Positions 1-9,137 of a stretch of 50,155 nucleotides of DNA are shown here, one piece after another. Every line of letters begins with the position of its first letter. Within the stretch, counting starts at the first letter, position 1. The stretch is from Pseudomonadota bacterium (GTDB lineage: Bacteria > Pseudomonadota > Gammaproteobacteria > Burkholderiales > SHXO01): assembly GCA_023430065.1 (NCBI GenBank), contig JAEZCG010000168.1:1-50155 (forward strand), in the 5' to 3' direction. The translations under genes and the position numbers were made by a program. The notes under the pieces were generated by a model. The model had not been told where the DNA came from and did not search any database. It was given only the letters and a program-made list of their open reading frames with translations.

Positions 1-471
1 CGCGAGGGCATCGTTTCCGCGCTGGAGTGCGGGGAGCGGTTGGCGGCGGCGCATCGGGGCAGCGCCCGCGCACTGCTCGAGGAGCTGCTGGTGGGCTGGT
101 GGGACCTGATCGGCAGTCGCAAGATCGGCGGCATCCCCAAGCTCATGTTCTCGGAGTGCCGCAATTTCCCGGAACTGTGCCGCTTCTACTTCGAGGAGGT
201 GACACGCCGCGGCCTGCGATTGATCGCTGCCGCCCTCCAGCGCGGGATCGACGAGGGCGAGTTCCGCGACATGGACGTCGAGCTCTCGGCGCAGCTGGTA
301 TGGGCACCCGAGGCATTCCTCAGCCTGTGGCAGCACGCCTACGGTGCGTGCGATCCACGGCCGGTCGACGCATCCGCCTACATCCGACAGCACCTCGAGC
401 TTCTCCTGCACGGGGTGCTGCGCGACACTGCAGCCCGGTCCGTGCAGGGGCGCGCAAAGGAGACCGCGTGA
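1..471 (+). CDS. TetR-family transcriptional regulator, C-terminal part (5' partial)
   Basis: An open frame runs from the first base to a TGA at 469-471, giving 156 visible residues with no start in the window. The helical text, with LFxE-like and PELCRFYFEEV segments followed by 'RGLRLIAAALQRGIDEGEFR', resembles the ligand-binding and dimerisation half of TetR-type repressors. The N-terminal helix-turn-helix would lie upstream and cannot be seen. The stop overlaps the GTG start of the efflux adaptor (GTGA, 468-471), so regulator and pump are probably one transcript and the regulator likely controls its own operon. The family call is inferred from fold-like text and context; the ligand is unknown. 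Confidence 0.72.
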   Translation, partial: REGIVSALECGERLAAAHRGSARALLEELLVGWWDLIGSRKIGGIPKLMFSECRNFPELCRFYFEEVTRRGLRLIAAALQRGIDEGEFRDMDVELSAQLVWAPEAFLSLWQHAYGACDPRPVDASAYIRQHLELLLHGVLRDTAARSVQGRAKETA

Positions 472-1583
472 GCGTGCGCCCATCCAGTGCCGAGCGCGTT
501 GCCCGTGCTGCGCTGGTTCGCGCTGCTGCGCTGCTCGGCATCTGCCTGGCGCTGGTGGCCTGCGACAAGGAGGCGCCTCCGGCACCGCAGGTGCGTCCGG
601 TCAACGTGATACGCGTCCGGCCTTCGCCGAGTGCGCATGCGTTCAGCTACACCGGCGACGTGCGCGCGCGTTACGAGACCTCGCTCGGATTCCGGGTGGG
701 CGGCAAGCTGATCTCGCGCCGGGTCGAGGTCGGCTCCACCGTCCGGCGGGGGCAGGTGTTGGCGAGCCTCGACCCGAGCGACTTCCGCCTCAACATCGAA
801 GCGCAGCGCTCCCAACTCGCGGCGGCGGAGGCGGACTATCTCCAGGCCCGCGACGAGCTGGAGCGCTACCGCAATCTCTTCCAGCAGAAGTTCGTCAGCG
901 CCGCCGAGTTCGACCGGCGCCAGAACGCGTACAACGTCGCCAAGGCGCGCTTCGAGCAGGCTCAGGCGCAGCTGGGCGTGTCGCGCAATCAGTCCGAGTA
1001 CACCGTGCTGTCCGCCGACCGCGATGGCATCGTCACCTCGATCTCGGCGGAGGTGGGACAGGTGGTGGCGGCCGGTCAGGAAGTGATGCGCGTCGCGCAG
1101 CTCGACGAGAAGGAAGTGCAGATCAGTGTGCCGGAAAGCCGTCTGGACGAGCTGCGGCGTGCGCGCGAGGTGTCGATCTCCCTGTGGGCGGCGCCCGAGG
1201 CGACGTACAAGGGGCGCATCCGCGAAGTCTCGCCCGCCGCCGATCCGGTCACGCGCACGTATGCGGTCAAGGTGGCCCTCCTCGATCCCTCGCCCAGGGT
1301 GCAGTTGGGCATGACCGCCAACGTGTTCCTGCAGCAGAGCGGCAATGGCAACGTGGTGCGGCTGCCGTTGGCCGCGCTGTACAACGATGGGGAACAGCCG
1401 GCCGTGTGGGTGGTCGACCCCAAGACCCAGGCGGTGGCGCTGCGACCGGTGTCCGTCGCCCGCTATACCCAGGACGGCGTGGAGGTCAGCGCCGGACTCG
1501 CCCCCGGCGACGTGGTGGTACGTGCGGGGGTGCACAAGCTCAGCGCAGGGCAGAAGGTGCGTGTCCTGGCGGCGGACGGCTGA
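468..1583 (+). CDS. RND efflux periplasmic adaptor (membrane fusion protein), lipoprotein
   Basis: This 371-residue HlyD/AcrA-type adaptor links an inner-membrane RND pump to an outer-membrane channel. I chose the GTG at 468 because AAGGAG lies 5 bases upstream (457-462) and the start overlaps the regulator stop. The N-terminus has a hydrophobic stretch ending in a lipobox, LALVAC, with Cys32 as the predicted lipidated residue. After it come the barrel-sandwich half-motif (GFRVGGKLISRRVEVGSTVR), a coiled-coil hairpin rich in Gln, Ala and Glu (about residues 105-165), the second lipoyl half (DGIVTSISAEVGQVV) and beta-barrel segments. The permease starts 15 bases downstream. No outer-membrane channel gene is present here, so an unlinked TolC/OprM-like partner is likely. 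The substrate is unknown. Confidence 0.9.
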   Translation: MSVRPSSAERVARAALVRAAALLGICLALVACDKEAPPAPQVRPVNVIRVRPSPSAHAFSYTGDVRARYETSLGFRVGGKLISRRVEVGSTVRRGQVLASLDPSDFRLNIEAQRSQLAAAEADYLQARDELERYRNLFQQKFVSAAEFDRRQNAYNVAKARFEQAQAQLGVSRNQSEYTVLSADRDGIVTSISAEVGQVVAAGQEVMRVAQLDEKEVQISVPESRLDELRRAREVSISLWAAPEATYKGRIREVSPAADPVTRTYAVKVALLDPSPRVQLGMTANVFLQQSGNGNVVRLPLAALYNDGEQPAVWVVDPKTQAVALRPVSVARYTQDGVEVSAGLAPGDVVVRAGVHKLSAGQKVRVLAADG

Positions 1584-1598
1584 ACGGCCGGGGGCGCG

Positions 1599-4500
1599 AT
1601 GCACGGTCCCAACCTGTCCGAATGGGCGCTGCGACACCAGTCGTTCATCCTCTTTCTCATCATCGCCCTCGCTCTCGCGGGGACGTTGTCCTATCAGCAG
1701 CTCGGACAGGGCGAGGATCCCGAGTTCACGTTCAAGATGATGGTGGTTCGCACGCTGTGGCCCGGCGCCACTGCGCGTGAAGTCGAGCAGCAGGTCACCG
1801 AGCGGCTCGAGAAGAAGATCCAGGAGACGCCCTGGTTCGACTATACGACCAGCTATTCGCGCCCGGGCGAGTCGATGATCTTCGTGATGCTCAAGGACTT
1901 CACGCCGCCGGAGGAGGTACCCGACGCGTGGTACCAGGTGCGCAAGAAGGTCTCGGACATCCGCCATACGCTGCCCGGGGGCGTGCGCGGGCCGTTCTTC
2001 AACGACGAGTTCGGCGATACCTTCGGCACGATCTACGCCTTTACGTCCGACGGCTATTCCTTCTCCGAGTTGCGCGATTACGTCGATCGGGTGCGCGACG
2101 AACTGCTGCGCGTGCCGGACGTGGCGAAGATCGACATGCTGGGCGACCAGGAGGAGAAGATCTACGTCGAGATCTCCCATCGCAAGCTGGCCACGCTCGG
2201 AATCGACCCCGTACAGATGTTCCAGGTGCTGGCCGAGCAGAACAGCATGGTGCCGGCCGGCAGCTACGAGACCGGCGACGACCGCATTTTCGTACGCGTC
2301 GGCGGTGCATTCGACTCGCCCCAGAGCGTGGCCGAGATCGGCATCCAGGCGAACGGCCGCCTGTTCCGGCTCGGGGACATCGCGAGCATCCGACGCGGTT
2401 ACGTCGATCCCCCGATCCTGAAGATGCGCTTCCGCGGCCAGGAGGCGATCGGCCTGGCCATCGCGATGCGCAGGGGCGGCGACATCATCCAGCTCGGGCA
2501 GCGGCTCAGGGCCGAGACCGCGCGATTACAAGCCGAGCTGCCGGTTGGCATCGAGATGCATCAGGTTGCCGATCAGCCCAGCGTGGTGTCGGCGTCGATC
2601 CGCGAGTTCATGCGCACACTCGGCGAGGCGGTGATCATCGTGCTGGCGGTCAGCTTTCTCAGCCTGGGCCTGCGCACCGGGGTGGTGGTGGCATTCTCGG
2701 TGCCACTGGTGCTGGCGATGACGTTCCTGGGAATGCGGCTCGCCGGTATCGACCTGCAGCGCATCTCGCTCGGTGCGCTGATCATCGCGCTCGGACTGCT
2801 GGTCGACGACGCCATCATCGCGGTCGAGATGATGGCGATCAAGATGGAACAGGGCTGGGACCGGTTCAAGGCCGCAGGTTTTGCCTACACCTCGACCGCG
2901 CCTTCGATGCTCACCGGTACGCTGATCACCGCGGCCGGCTTCCTCCCTGTCGGGCTGGCGGAATCGGCGGCCGGCGAATATACCTTCTCCATCTTCGCGG
3001 TGGTCGGCATGTCGCTGATGATCTCGTGGGTGGTGGCGGTACTGTTCACGCCTTATCTGGGCTACAAGCTGTTGCCCGATCCCGTCGCCGCAGGCGCCCG
3101 CCCGCCCGGGCTGCTGCCGCGGCTGCTGGGGCGGATGTTCCCCGGTCTGGGCGCCGGAGCATCTGCTGCTGGCCGCGCCGAGCATGTGTATGACACCGCG
3201 TTCTACCGGCGCTTCCGCCGACTCGTGACGTGGTGCGTGCGGCGACGCTGGCTGGTGATCGGCGCCACCGTGGCTACGTTCCTGCTTTCGCTCGCGGGCT
3301 TCGGACTGGTTCAGCAGCAGTTCTTCCCGTCTGCCAACCGGCCCGAACTCATCGTGGATCTGCGGCTGCCCGCCGGAGCCTCCATTCTCGCGACAGAAAG
3401 CGAGGCGAGACGCTTCGAGAAGGTTCTGGAGGCCGACCCGGACGTGCTCAGCTACGTCGCATACGTCGGCGGCGGCTCTCCGCGCTTCTATCTGCCCCTC
3501 GACCAGAAGCTGGTCAACGCGAATCTGGTCGAGTTCGTCGTGACCACCCGCGGCAACACGGTGCGCGACGCGGTGGCGGACCGGCTCATGCAGCGCCTGA
3601 CCGATGAGTTCACGTTGGTGCGCGCGCGCGTCAATCCCCTTCAGAACGGTCCTCCGGTGTCCTACCCGGTCCAGTTCCGGGTGAGCGGACGGGACTTCAC
3701 GCTGCTGCGGCGCATTGCGCGCGACGTGGAGGGGGTGATGCGCGCCAATCCGCACATGCTCAATGTGCACCTAGACTGGAACGAACTGTCCAAGGTCGTC
3801 CGGCTCGATATCGACCAGAACAAGGCGCGCCTGGTGGGCGTCGCCTCCCAGGACCTGTCCAACCTGCTCAACTCGGTCCTGACCGGTTTCAGCATCACCG
3901 ACTACCGCGAGCGGGACAAGCTGGTCGAGGTGCTGGCGCGGGCGGAGAGCAGCGAACGCTTGAGCCTGGATGAGATCGGCAGCATCAACGTGCCGACGCA
4001 AAGCGGCAAGTGGATCCCGCTGTCGCAGATCGCACGCATCAGCTACGGATTCGAGGAGAGCATCGTCTGGCGGCGCAACCGCACGCCCACGATCACCGTG
4101 CAGGGCGACATCGTGGCGGGGATGCAGGCGCCGGTGGTGTCGCAGCAGATCAATCCAGAACTGGACGCCTTGCGCGCGTCGCTACCGCCGGGCTATCGGA
4201 TCGAAGAGGGTGGCGCGATCGAGGAGAGTGCACGCGGACAGGCGTCGGTGAACGCCGTCATGCCGGTGATGCTGCTGACGATCGTGACGCTGCTGATGCT
4301 GCATCTGCAGAGCATGCAGAAGACCATCGTGGTGCTGCTGACTGCGCCCCTGGGGCTGATCGGCGTCACCCTGTTCCTGCTCGCGTTCCGCGTGCCGTTC
4401 GGCTTTGTCGCCATGCTGGGGGTGATCGCATTGTCGGGCATGATCATGCGCAACGCCGTCATTCTCATCGACCAGATCGACCAGGACCTGGCCGCGGGCC

Positions 4501-4751
4501 GCGCGCCCTGGGAAGCGCTGGTCGAGTCCACCGTGCGGCGCTTCCGGCCCATCGTGCTGACCGCCGCCGCGGCGGTGCTCGCCATGATTCCGCTCACGCG
4601 CAGCGCGTTCTGGGGACCGATGGCGGTGGCGATCATGGGCGGGCTGCTGGTCGCCACGGTGCTGACCCTCCTGTTCCTGCCTGCGCTCTACGCCGCCTGG
4701 TTCCGCGTGCGCGAACCGGCGGCAGACGTCGCCGGGACGGTGTCCACGTGA
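1599..4751 (+). CDS. RND family efflux permease (AcrB/HAE1-like)
   Basis: This 1050-residue proton-driven transporter has the size and layout of AcrB-type pumps: an N-terminal membrane helix, a large periplasmic loop (PGATAREVEQQVTERLEKKI), a helix bundle, a second periplasmic loop and C-terminal helices. The paired aspartates of the proton relay are visible at residues 403-404 (GLLVDDAIIAVE). The second helix bundle holds APLGLIGV and GMIMRNAVILIDQID, both typical of the superfamily. It follows the adaptor gene by 15 bases and forms a two-component pump operon with it. The sequence resembles the HAE1-like drug and solvent branch rather than the heavy-metal CusA branch, because I see no Met-rich metal relay. 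Substrate is not predictable. Confidence 0.93.
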   Translation: MHGPNLSEWALRHQSFILFLIIALALAGTLSYQQLGQGEDPEFTFKMMVVRTLWPGATAREVEQQVTERLEKKIQETPWFDYTTSYSRPGESMIFVMLKDFTPPEEVPDAWYQVRKKVSDIRHTLPGGVRGPFFNDEFGDTFGTIYAFTSDGYSFSELRDYVDRVRDELLRVPDVAKIDMLGDQEEKIYVEISHRKLATLGIDPVQMFQVLAEQNSMVPAGSYETGDDRIFVRVGGAFDSPQSVAEIGIQANGRLFRLGDIASIRRGYVDPPILKMRFRGQEAIGLAIAMRRGGDIIQLGQRLRAETARLQAELPVGIEMHQVADQPSVVSASIREFMRTLGEAVIIVLAVSFLSLGLRTGVVVAFSVPLVLAMTFLGMRLAGIDLQRISLGALIIALGLLVDDAIIAVEMMAIKMEQGWDRFKAAGFAYTSTAPSMLTGTLITAAGFLPVGLAESAAGEYTFSIFAVVGMSLMISWVVAVLFTPYLGYKLLPDPVAAGARPPGLLPRLLGRMFPGLGAGASAAGRAEHVYDTAFYRRFRRLVTWCVRRRWLVIGATVATFLLSLAGFGLVQQQFFPSANRPELIVDLRLPAGASILATESEARRFEKVLEADPDVLSYVAYVGGGSPRFYLPLDQKLVNANLVEFVVTTRGNTVRDAVADRLMQRLTDEFTLVRARVNPLQNGPPVSYPVQFRVSGRDFTLLRRIARDVEGVMRANPHMLNVHLDWNELSKVVRLDIDQNKARLVGVASQDLSNLLNSVLTGFSITDYRERDKLVEVLARAESSERLSLDEIGSINVPTQSGKWIPLSQIARISYGFEESIVWRRNRTPTITVQGDIVAGMQAPVVSQQINPELDALRASLPPGYRIEEGGAIEESARGQASVNAVMPVMLLTIVTLLMLHLQSMQKTIVVLLTAPLGLIGVTLFLLAFRVPFGFVAMLGVIALSGMIMRNAVILIDQIDQDLAAGRAPWEALVESTVRRFRPIVLTAAAAVLAMIPLTRSAFWGPMAVAIMGGLLVATVLTLLFLPALYAAWFRVREPAADVAGTVST

Positions 4752-4821
4752 GTGCGCGTTCTGGCGCAGCCGAGCGCACCGCAGTGATACAGTGCCGCCG
4801 GTGTTCGATCTGGCTCTGACG

Positions 4822-6525
4822 ATGACAATCCGCAACCGTCCCATGTGGTTCCTGTTGCTCCGCGGGCGATCCCTCTCCGCGGTCCTGCTTGTCCTGCTCG
4901 CGCTGCTCGCCACCGGCGCGCAGGCCGGTACTTCCGCCATTGCCTCCGCGCACCCGCTGGCGACGAAGGCAGGCGAGGGCCTGCTCGCGGAGGGCGGCAA
5001 TGCGTTCGACGCCGCGGTGGCGGTGGCAGCGGCGCTCGCCGTGGTCGAACCATTCGCATCGGGTCTTGGCGGCGGTGGCTTCTTCCTGCTGCACCGGGCA
5101 GAGGACGGCCTGCGCGTGATGCTCGACGCGCGTGAGACCGCGCCGGGGGGCGCTACCGCGGACATGTACCTGGGAGAGGATGGCAGCGCGGCGGGACGCC
5201 GATCGCTCGATGGCGGGCTGGCTGCAGCCATTCCCGGTGTTCCTGCGGCCCTGGCGCTCCTCGCGCGGGACTACGGTCGACTGCCCCTTGCGCGGAGCCT
5301 CGCGCCCGCGATCGAGTTGGCCGAGCAGGGATTCGAGGTCGATGCGCGCTACCTCTGGGCGGCGCGGTACCGCGCCGAACTGATGCGGCAGGACCCGGCG
5401 ACCGCAGCAATCTTCCTGCGCGATGGACAGGTCCCGGAGCAAGGTGCGCGCGTGATGCAGCCGATGCTGGCCGCGACGCTGCGCGCGCTGGCCGAGCAGG
5501 GGCACGACGGCTTCTATCGAGGGGCGGTGGCGCGCCGCCTGGTGGCGGGCGTACGCGCCGCCGGCGGTATCTGGACCGAGGAGGATCTTGCCGCGTACCG
5601 TGTCGTCGTGCGCGAGCCGGCGCAGTTCACCTATCGCGGTGCGCGCATCACGACTGCATCGCTTCCATCGTCCGCCGGCGTGGTGATCGGGGAGGCGCTG
5701 CGTATTCTGGAGACATTTCCGCTGCCTGAGCTGCGGCCGGTCGAGCGCGATCACCTCGTCGTCGAGGCGTGGCGGCGAGCCTACCAGGACCGCGCGCGCT
5801 ACCTGGGCGATCCGGATTTCGTCGATGTGCCCGCGCGCGTCCGCTCGGCAGCGTACGCGCGCGAGCGTGCCGCCTCGATCGACGCGCTGCGGGCCGGCTC
5901 GAGCCAAGCGCTGGATGCGCAGTTCCTGCCCCTGCAGGAGGGGAGCGACACGACGCACTTCTCGATCGCCGACCGGCACGGCAACCTGGTCGCAGCCACC
6001 CTGAGTGTCAACCTTCCGTTCGGCGCGGGGGTGGTGGCGGGCGACACCGGCGTACTGCTCAACAACGAGATGAACGATTTCGCGGTGGCGCGTGACGTGC
6101 CGAACGCGTTCCGGCTCACCGGAGGTGCGGCCAACGCAGTCGCCGCCGGCAAGCGTCCGCTGTCGAGCATGTCACCCACCTTCGTGGAGGATGCGCGCGG
6201 AACGCTGGTGCTCGGCACGCCCGGCGGCTCGCGCATCCTTTCCATGGTGATGCTGGGCATCCTCGACTACGTGGACGATCCGACACTCGACATCGACCGG
6301 CTGGTTGCGCTGCCGCGCTTCCACCACCAGTATCTTCCCGACCGTGTCGAGTACGAGCCGGGCGAGTTCGACAGCGTCTGGCTGGAGGCGCTGCGTGCCA
6401 AGGGGCACGTGGTGGAGGAGGGGCGCCGACGCTGGGGCAACATGCAGGCGGTGTTCGTGGAGGCGGGCAGCGGTGCGGCGAGTGCGCACAGCGACCCGCG
6501 GGCGCGCGCCGGGGTGTTGTTCTGA
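4822..6525 (+). CDS. ggt: Gamma-glutamyltransferase (periplasmic)
   Basis: Gamma-glutamyltransferase cleaves or transfers the gamma-glutamyl group of glutathione in the periplasm. The 567-residue proenzyme has a signal peptide ending near GAQA/GTSA. The family text 'SAHPLATKAGEGLLAEGGNAFDAAV' and 'ASGLGGGGFFLL' is split over the N-terminal half. The self-cleavage site and N-terminal nucleophile of the small subunit is Thr377 in TTHFSIAD. The downstream LLNNEMNDF and PLSSMSPT segments match the gamma-glutamyl and oxyanion pocket motifs. I chose ATG 4822; GTG 4792 and ATG 4843 are possible, since no strong Shine-Dalgarno separates them. The next genes are a sulfite dehydrogenase pair, which suggests a periplasmic thiol/sulfur context. 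Confidence 0.92.
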   Translation: MTIRNRPMWFLLLRGRSLSAVLLVLLALLATGAQAGTSAIASAHPLATKAGEGLLAEGGNAFDAAVAVAAALAVVEPFASGLGGGGFFLLHRAEDGLRVMLDARETAPGGATADMYLGEDGSAAGRRSLDGGLAAAIPGVPAALALLARDYGRLPLARSLAPAIELAEQGFEVDARYLWAARYRAELMRQDPATAAIFLRDGQVPEQGARVMQPMLAATLRALAEQGHDGFYRGAVARRLVAGVRAAGGIWTEEDLAAYRVVVREPAQFTYRGARITTASLPSSAGVVIGEALRILETFPLPELRPVERDHLVVEAWRRAYQDRARYLGDPDFVDVPARVRSAAYARERAASIDALRAGSSQALDAQFLPLQEGSDTTHFSIADRHGNLVAATLSVNLPFGAGVVAGDTGVLLNNEMNDFAVARDVPNAFRLTGGAANAVAAGKRPLSSMSPTFVEDARGTLVLGTPGGSRILSMVMLGILDYVDDPTLDIDRLVALPRFHHQYLPDRVEYEPGEFDSVWLEALRAKGHVVEEGRRRWGNMQAVFVEAGSGAASAHSDPRARAGVLF

Positions 6526-6610
6526 TCGCATTCCCGGTGCGCGCCGCCCTGCGCCGCCTGCGATGGCGTTATCCTCTCCCCTCTAACCAAGAAAGGGAGG
6601 AGGTGAAGCG

Positions 6611-7831
6611 ATGACGAGTCGACGCCGTTTTGTCGCATCGGCGACCAGCCTCGCGCTGGCCGGAATGTCTTCCCTGGCGCGTGGACAGGGCGGCTCCCTC
6701 GGTCCGGACTCCCTGCCTGCAGGCACGCTGCGTTCGGGGGAGTTCGCCGCACTGCCTGGCAAGGCGGCGCTGATCAAGAAGACGTGGCGGCCCCCGAACT
6801 TCGAGACTCCGGTCGCGCACTTCGCGGAGGCCTTCACGCCGAACGATATGTTCTTCGTGCGCTATCACCTCGCCTCCATTCCCGAGATCGCCGCTCACGA
6901 CTGGCGCCTGCAGGTCGGCGGCGACGCGGCAGCCTCGCCGCGCGCATTCTCGCTCGCCCAGCTGCGCAGCGAGTTCGAGACGGTGGAGATCAACGCGGTG
7001 TGCCAGTGCTCGGGCAACCGGCGCGGCCTGTTCGACCCGCACGTTCCCGGCGTGCAGTGGGGATACGGGGCAATGGGCAATGCGCGCTGGAGAGGCGTGC
7101 GCCTGCGCGATGTGCTGACCCGCGCGGGGGTGAACCGGACTGCCCTCGAGGTGGTCGTGGACGGTGCCGACGCCGGCGTCGTGGCAGGCACGCCGGATTT
7201 CGTCAAGAGCATCCCCGTCTGGAAGGCGATGGACGAGAACACACTGATCGCCTTCGAGATGAACGGGGCGCCCCTGCCGCACTGGAACGGGTATCCGGCG
7301 CGCCTGGTCGTCCCGGGATGGACGGCGACCTACTGGATGAAGCACCTGACGACGGTCAACGTCACGGGCACGGCGTACGACGGCTTCTGGATGGCCAAGG
7401 CCTACCGTATCCCCAAAGCCATGTTCCCGGTGGTGGACCGCTTCCTGTCGCAGGAGTCGGAGTCGAACACGCCGATCACGGAGATGGTGGTCAATTCGCT
7501 GATCCTCGCCCCGACCGACGGTGCATCGCTGAGTCAGGGCAGCGCGCTCGAGGTGCGCGGCGTGGCATGGGACGGCGGTGCCGGAATCGTCTCGGTGGAC
7601 GTCTCCCTCGACGACGGGCGCAGCTGGCGTGCTGCCGAACTGGGCGAGGACCTTGGACGCTTCGCGTGGCGGCAGTGGCGCCACCTGGTGCCGTATGCCC
7701 GCCCCGGCAGTTACCGGATCGTGGCGCGGGCGACCAATCGCATGGGCGTGAGCCAGACCCACCAACTGATCCGCAATCCGGCCGGGTATCACCACAACGT
7801 GATGCACCGGGTCTCGGTACGCGTGGCCTGA
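6611..7831 (+). CDS. sorA: Sulfite dehydrogenase, molybdopterin subunit (SorA-like), Tat-exported
   Basis: This is a 406-residue molybdopterin oxidoreductase of the sulfite oxidase family, predicted to oxidise sulfite to sulfate in the periplasm. The N-terminus SRRRFVAS followed by a weakly hydrophobic stretch is a twin-arginine signal. The molybdenum-ligand Cys is Cys133 in CQCSGNRRG, followed by GNARWRGVRLRDVL. The C-terminal third has the dimerisation-domain features of the family, GVAWDGGAGIVSVDVSLDDG and WRQWRH. The ATG is preceded by a strong purine-rich Shine-Dalgarno (GGGAGGAGGTG, 6595-6605). A small cytochrome c gene follows 9 bases downstream, which favours the cytochrome-linked SorAB type over heme-b sulfite oxidases. 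Acting on another sulfoxide or on nitrate is less likely. Confidence 0.88.
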   Translation: MTSRRRFVASATSLALAGMSSLARGQGGSLGPDSLPAGTLRSGEFAALPGKAALIKKTWRPPNFETPVAHFAEAFTPNDMFFVRYHLASIPEIAAHDWRLQVGGDAAASPRAFSLAQLRSEFETVEINAVCQCSGNRRGLFDPHVPGVQWGYGAMGNARWRGVRLRDVLTRAGVNRTALEVVVDGADAGVVAGTPDFVKSIPVWKAMDENTLIAFEMNGAPLPHWNGYPARLVVPGWTATYWMKHLTTVNVTGTAYDGFWMAKAYRIPKAMFPVVDRFLSQESESNTPITEMVVNSLILAPTDGASLSQGSALEVRGVAWDGGAGIVSVDVSLDDGRSWRAAELGEDLGRFAWRQWRHLVPYARPGSYRIVARATNRMGVSQTHQLIRNPAGYHHNVMHRVSVRVA

Positions 7832-7840
7832 GGAGGCGCG

Positions 7841-8122
7841 ATGAGAGCGATACTGTCGATGGCCGTACTGGCCCTGGCGTGCAGTCCCGCAACGGCCGAC
7901 GAGGCCTCGGTCCGCTTGCAGGATGGACCCGGCCGCGAAGCCGTGGAGGCGCATTGCGCCATGTGCCACAGCCTGGACTACATCGAGATGAACTCACCCT
8001 TCCTGGACGAGAAGGGCTGGCAGGGGTCGGTCAACAAGATGGTGACGATCATGGGCGCACCGATCCCGCCCGAGAGCGTTGCCCCGATCGTCGAGTACCT
8101 GAACAAGCACTACGGCAAATAG
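7841..8122 (+). CDS. sorB: Small monoheme cytochrome c, SorB-like subunit
   Basis: This 93-residue exported protein carries one c-type heme motif, Cys39-Ala-Met-Cys42-His43. A signal peptide precedes it, with likely cleavage around ATA/DEA. The C-terminal part (VNKMVTIMGAPIPP) supplies Met residues that could be the sixth heme ligand. Size, position 9 bases after the sulfite dehydrogenase gene and a shared operon fit the SorB electron acceptor of SorAB, which passes electrons to a terminal oxidase or a larger cytochrome. An alternative is a stand-alone small cytochrome. The Cys14 in the signal region is not in a good lipobox, so I do not call it a lipoprotein. Confidence 0.82.
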   Translation: MRAILSMAVLALACSPATADEASVRLQDGPGREAVEAHCAMCHSLDYIEMNSPFLDEKGWQGSVNKMVTIMGAPIPPESVAPIVEYLNKHYGK

Positions 8123-8131
8123 GACATACGC

Positions 8132-9100
8132 ATGAAGACGACGTTCCTGGAGTTCGAGCAGCCCATCGCCGAGCTCGAGGCGAAGATCGAAGAACTGCGT
8201 TACGTGCAGGAGGACTCGGCGCTGGACATCAGCGAGGAGATCAACCGCCTGCAGAAGAAGAGCAACACGCTGACCAAGGAGATCTACGGCAAGCTCACGC
8301 CCTGGCAGATTTCCCAGGTCGCCCGTCATCCGCAGCGGCCCTATACGCTGGACTACATCAACAACATCTGCACCGATTTCCAGGAACTGCACGGCGATCG
8401 CAACTTCGCCGACGATGCCTCCATCGTGGGGGGTCTGGCGCGCTTCGCGGGGCAGAGCGTAATGGTCATCGGCCACCAGAAGGGTCGCGATACCAAGGAC
8501 AAGCTGTTTCGCAACTTCGGGATGCCCCGTCCGGAGGGTTACCGCAAGGCCCTGCGTCTCATGCGGCTTGCGGAGAAGTTCGGCGTGCCCGTCGTGACGT
8601 TCGTCGACACGCCGGGCGCCTATCCTGGCGTCGGCGCCGAGGAGCGCGGCCAGTCGGAGGCGATCGGCCGCAATCTCTATGTGATGGCGGAACTGCGCGT
8701 GCCCATCATCGTGACGATCATCGGCGAGGGCGGGTCGGGCGGCGCCCTGGCCATCGCCGTGGGCGACGTCGTACTGATGCTTCAGTACGCGACGTACTCG
8801 GTGATCTCGCCCGAAGGATGTGCCTCGATTCTCTGGAAGAGCGCGGAGAAGGCGCCGGACGCCGCCGAAACCCTGGGCATCACTGCATCGCGCCTCAAGA
8901 CCCTGGGACTGGTGGACAAGGTCGTCAGCGAGCCGCTGGGGGGCGCGCATCGCGATCATGCGGCAATCTTCCAGTCCCTGCGCCGCGCGCTGCAAGAGGC
9001 ATTGGCGCAGACGCAGGAGAAACCGGTCGGCGCCCTGCTGGAAGCGCGCTTCAGCCGGCTGATGGGCTACGGCAAGTTCAAGGAAGTGGCCGAACGCTGA
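8132..9100 (+). CDS. accA: Acetyl-CoA carboxylase carboxyltransferase subunit alpha
   Basis: AccA forms, with AccD, the carboxyltransferase that makes malonyl-CoA for fatty acid synthesis. The 322-residue protein has the usual full length and start ([22 protein letters not shown]). It carries the conserved segments [48 protein letters not shown] and [11 protein letters not shown], which shape the CoA and biotin site. It begins 9 bases after the cytochrome gene. The tilS gene follows after 37 bases, the accA-tilS order common in proteobacteria. An inverted repeat sits in that junction. Confidence 0.97.
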   Translation: MKTTFLEFEQPIAELEAKIEELRYVQEDSALDISEEINRLQKKSNTLTKEIYGKLTPWQISQVARHPQRPYTLDYINNICTDFQELHGDRNFADDASIVGGLARFAGQSVMVIGHQKGRDTKDKLFRNFGMPRPEGYRKALRLMRLAEKFGVPVVTFVDTPGAYPGVGAEERGQSEAIGRNLYVMAELRVPIIVTIIGEGGSGGALAIAVGDVVLMLQYATYSVISPEGCASILWKSAEKAPDAAETLGITASRLKTLGLVDKVVSEPLGGAHRDHAAIFQSLRRALQEALAQTQEKPVGALLEARFSRLMGYGKFKEVAER

Positions 9101-9102
9101 GG

Positions 9103-9130
9103 CCGCACTGCCACCAGCATCCGAGTGCGG
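9103..9130 (+). promoter_or_regulatory. Hairpin in accA-tilS junction overlapping the tilS Shine-Dalgarno
   Basis: CCGCACT at 9103-9109 is perfectly complementary to AGTGCGG at 9124-9130, with a 14-base loop. The 3' arm overlaps the likely Shine-Dalgarno GGAG of tilS (9129-9132). In the accA-tilS transcript this stem could lower tilS translation. There is no U-run after it, so it is not a terminator. The function is inferred. Confidence 0.4.
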
Positions 9131-9137
9131 AGCGCGG

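Noticed and set aside
27..467. Upstream extension of the efflux adaptor frame
   Set aside because: The extension is Arg/Pro-rich out-of-frame text of the regulator gene; the lipoprotein signal and ribosome site place the start at 468.
4752..4821. Promoter for ggt (GATACA around 4786)
   Set aside because: The nearest -35-like hexamer is about 23 bases away, too far for a sigma-70 promoter.
6526..6610. Promoter for the sulfite dehydrogenase genes (TATCCT at 6570)
   Set aside because: No acceptable -35 at 16-18 bases and no extended -10; kept only as a remote possibility.
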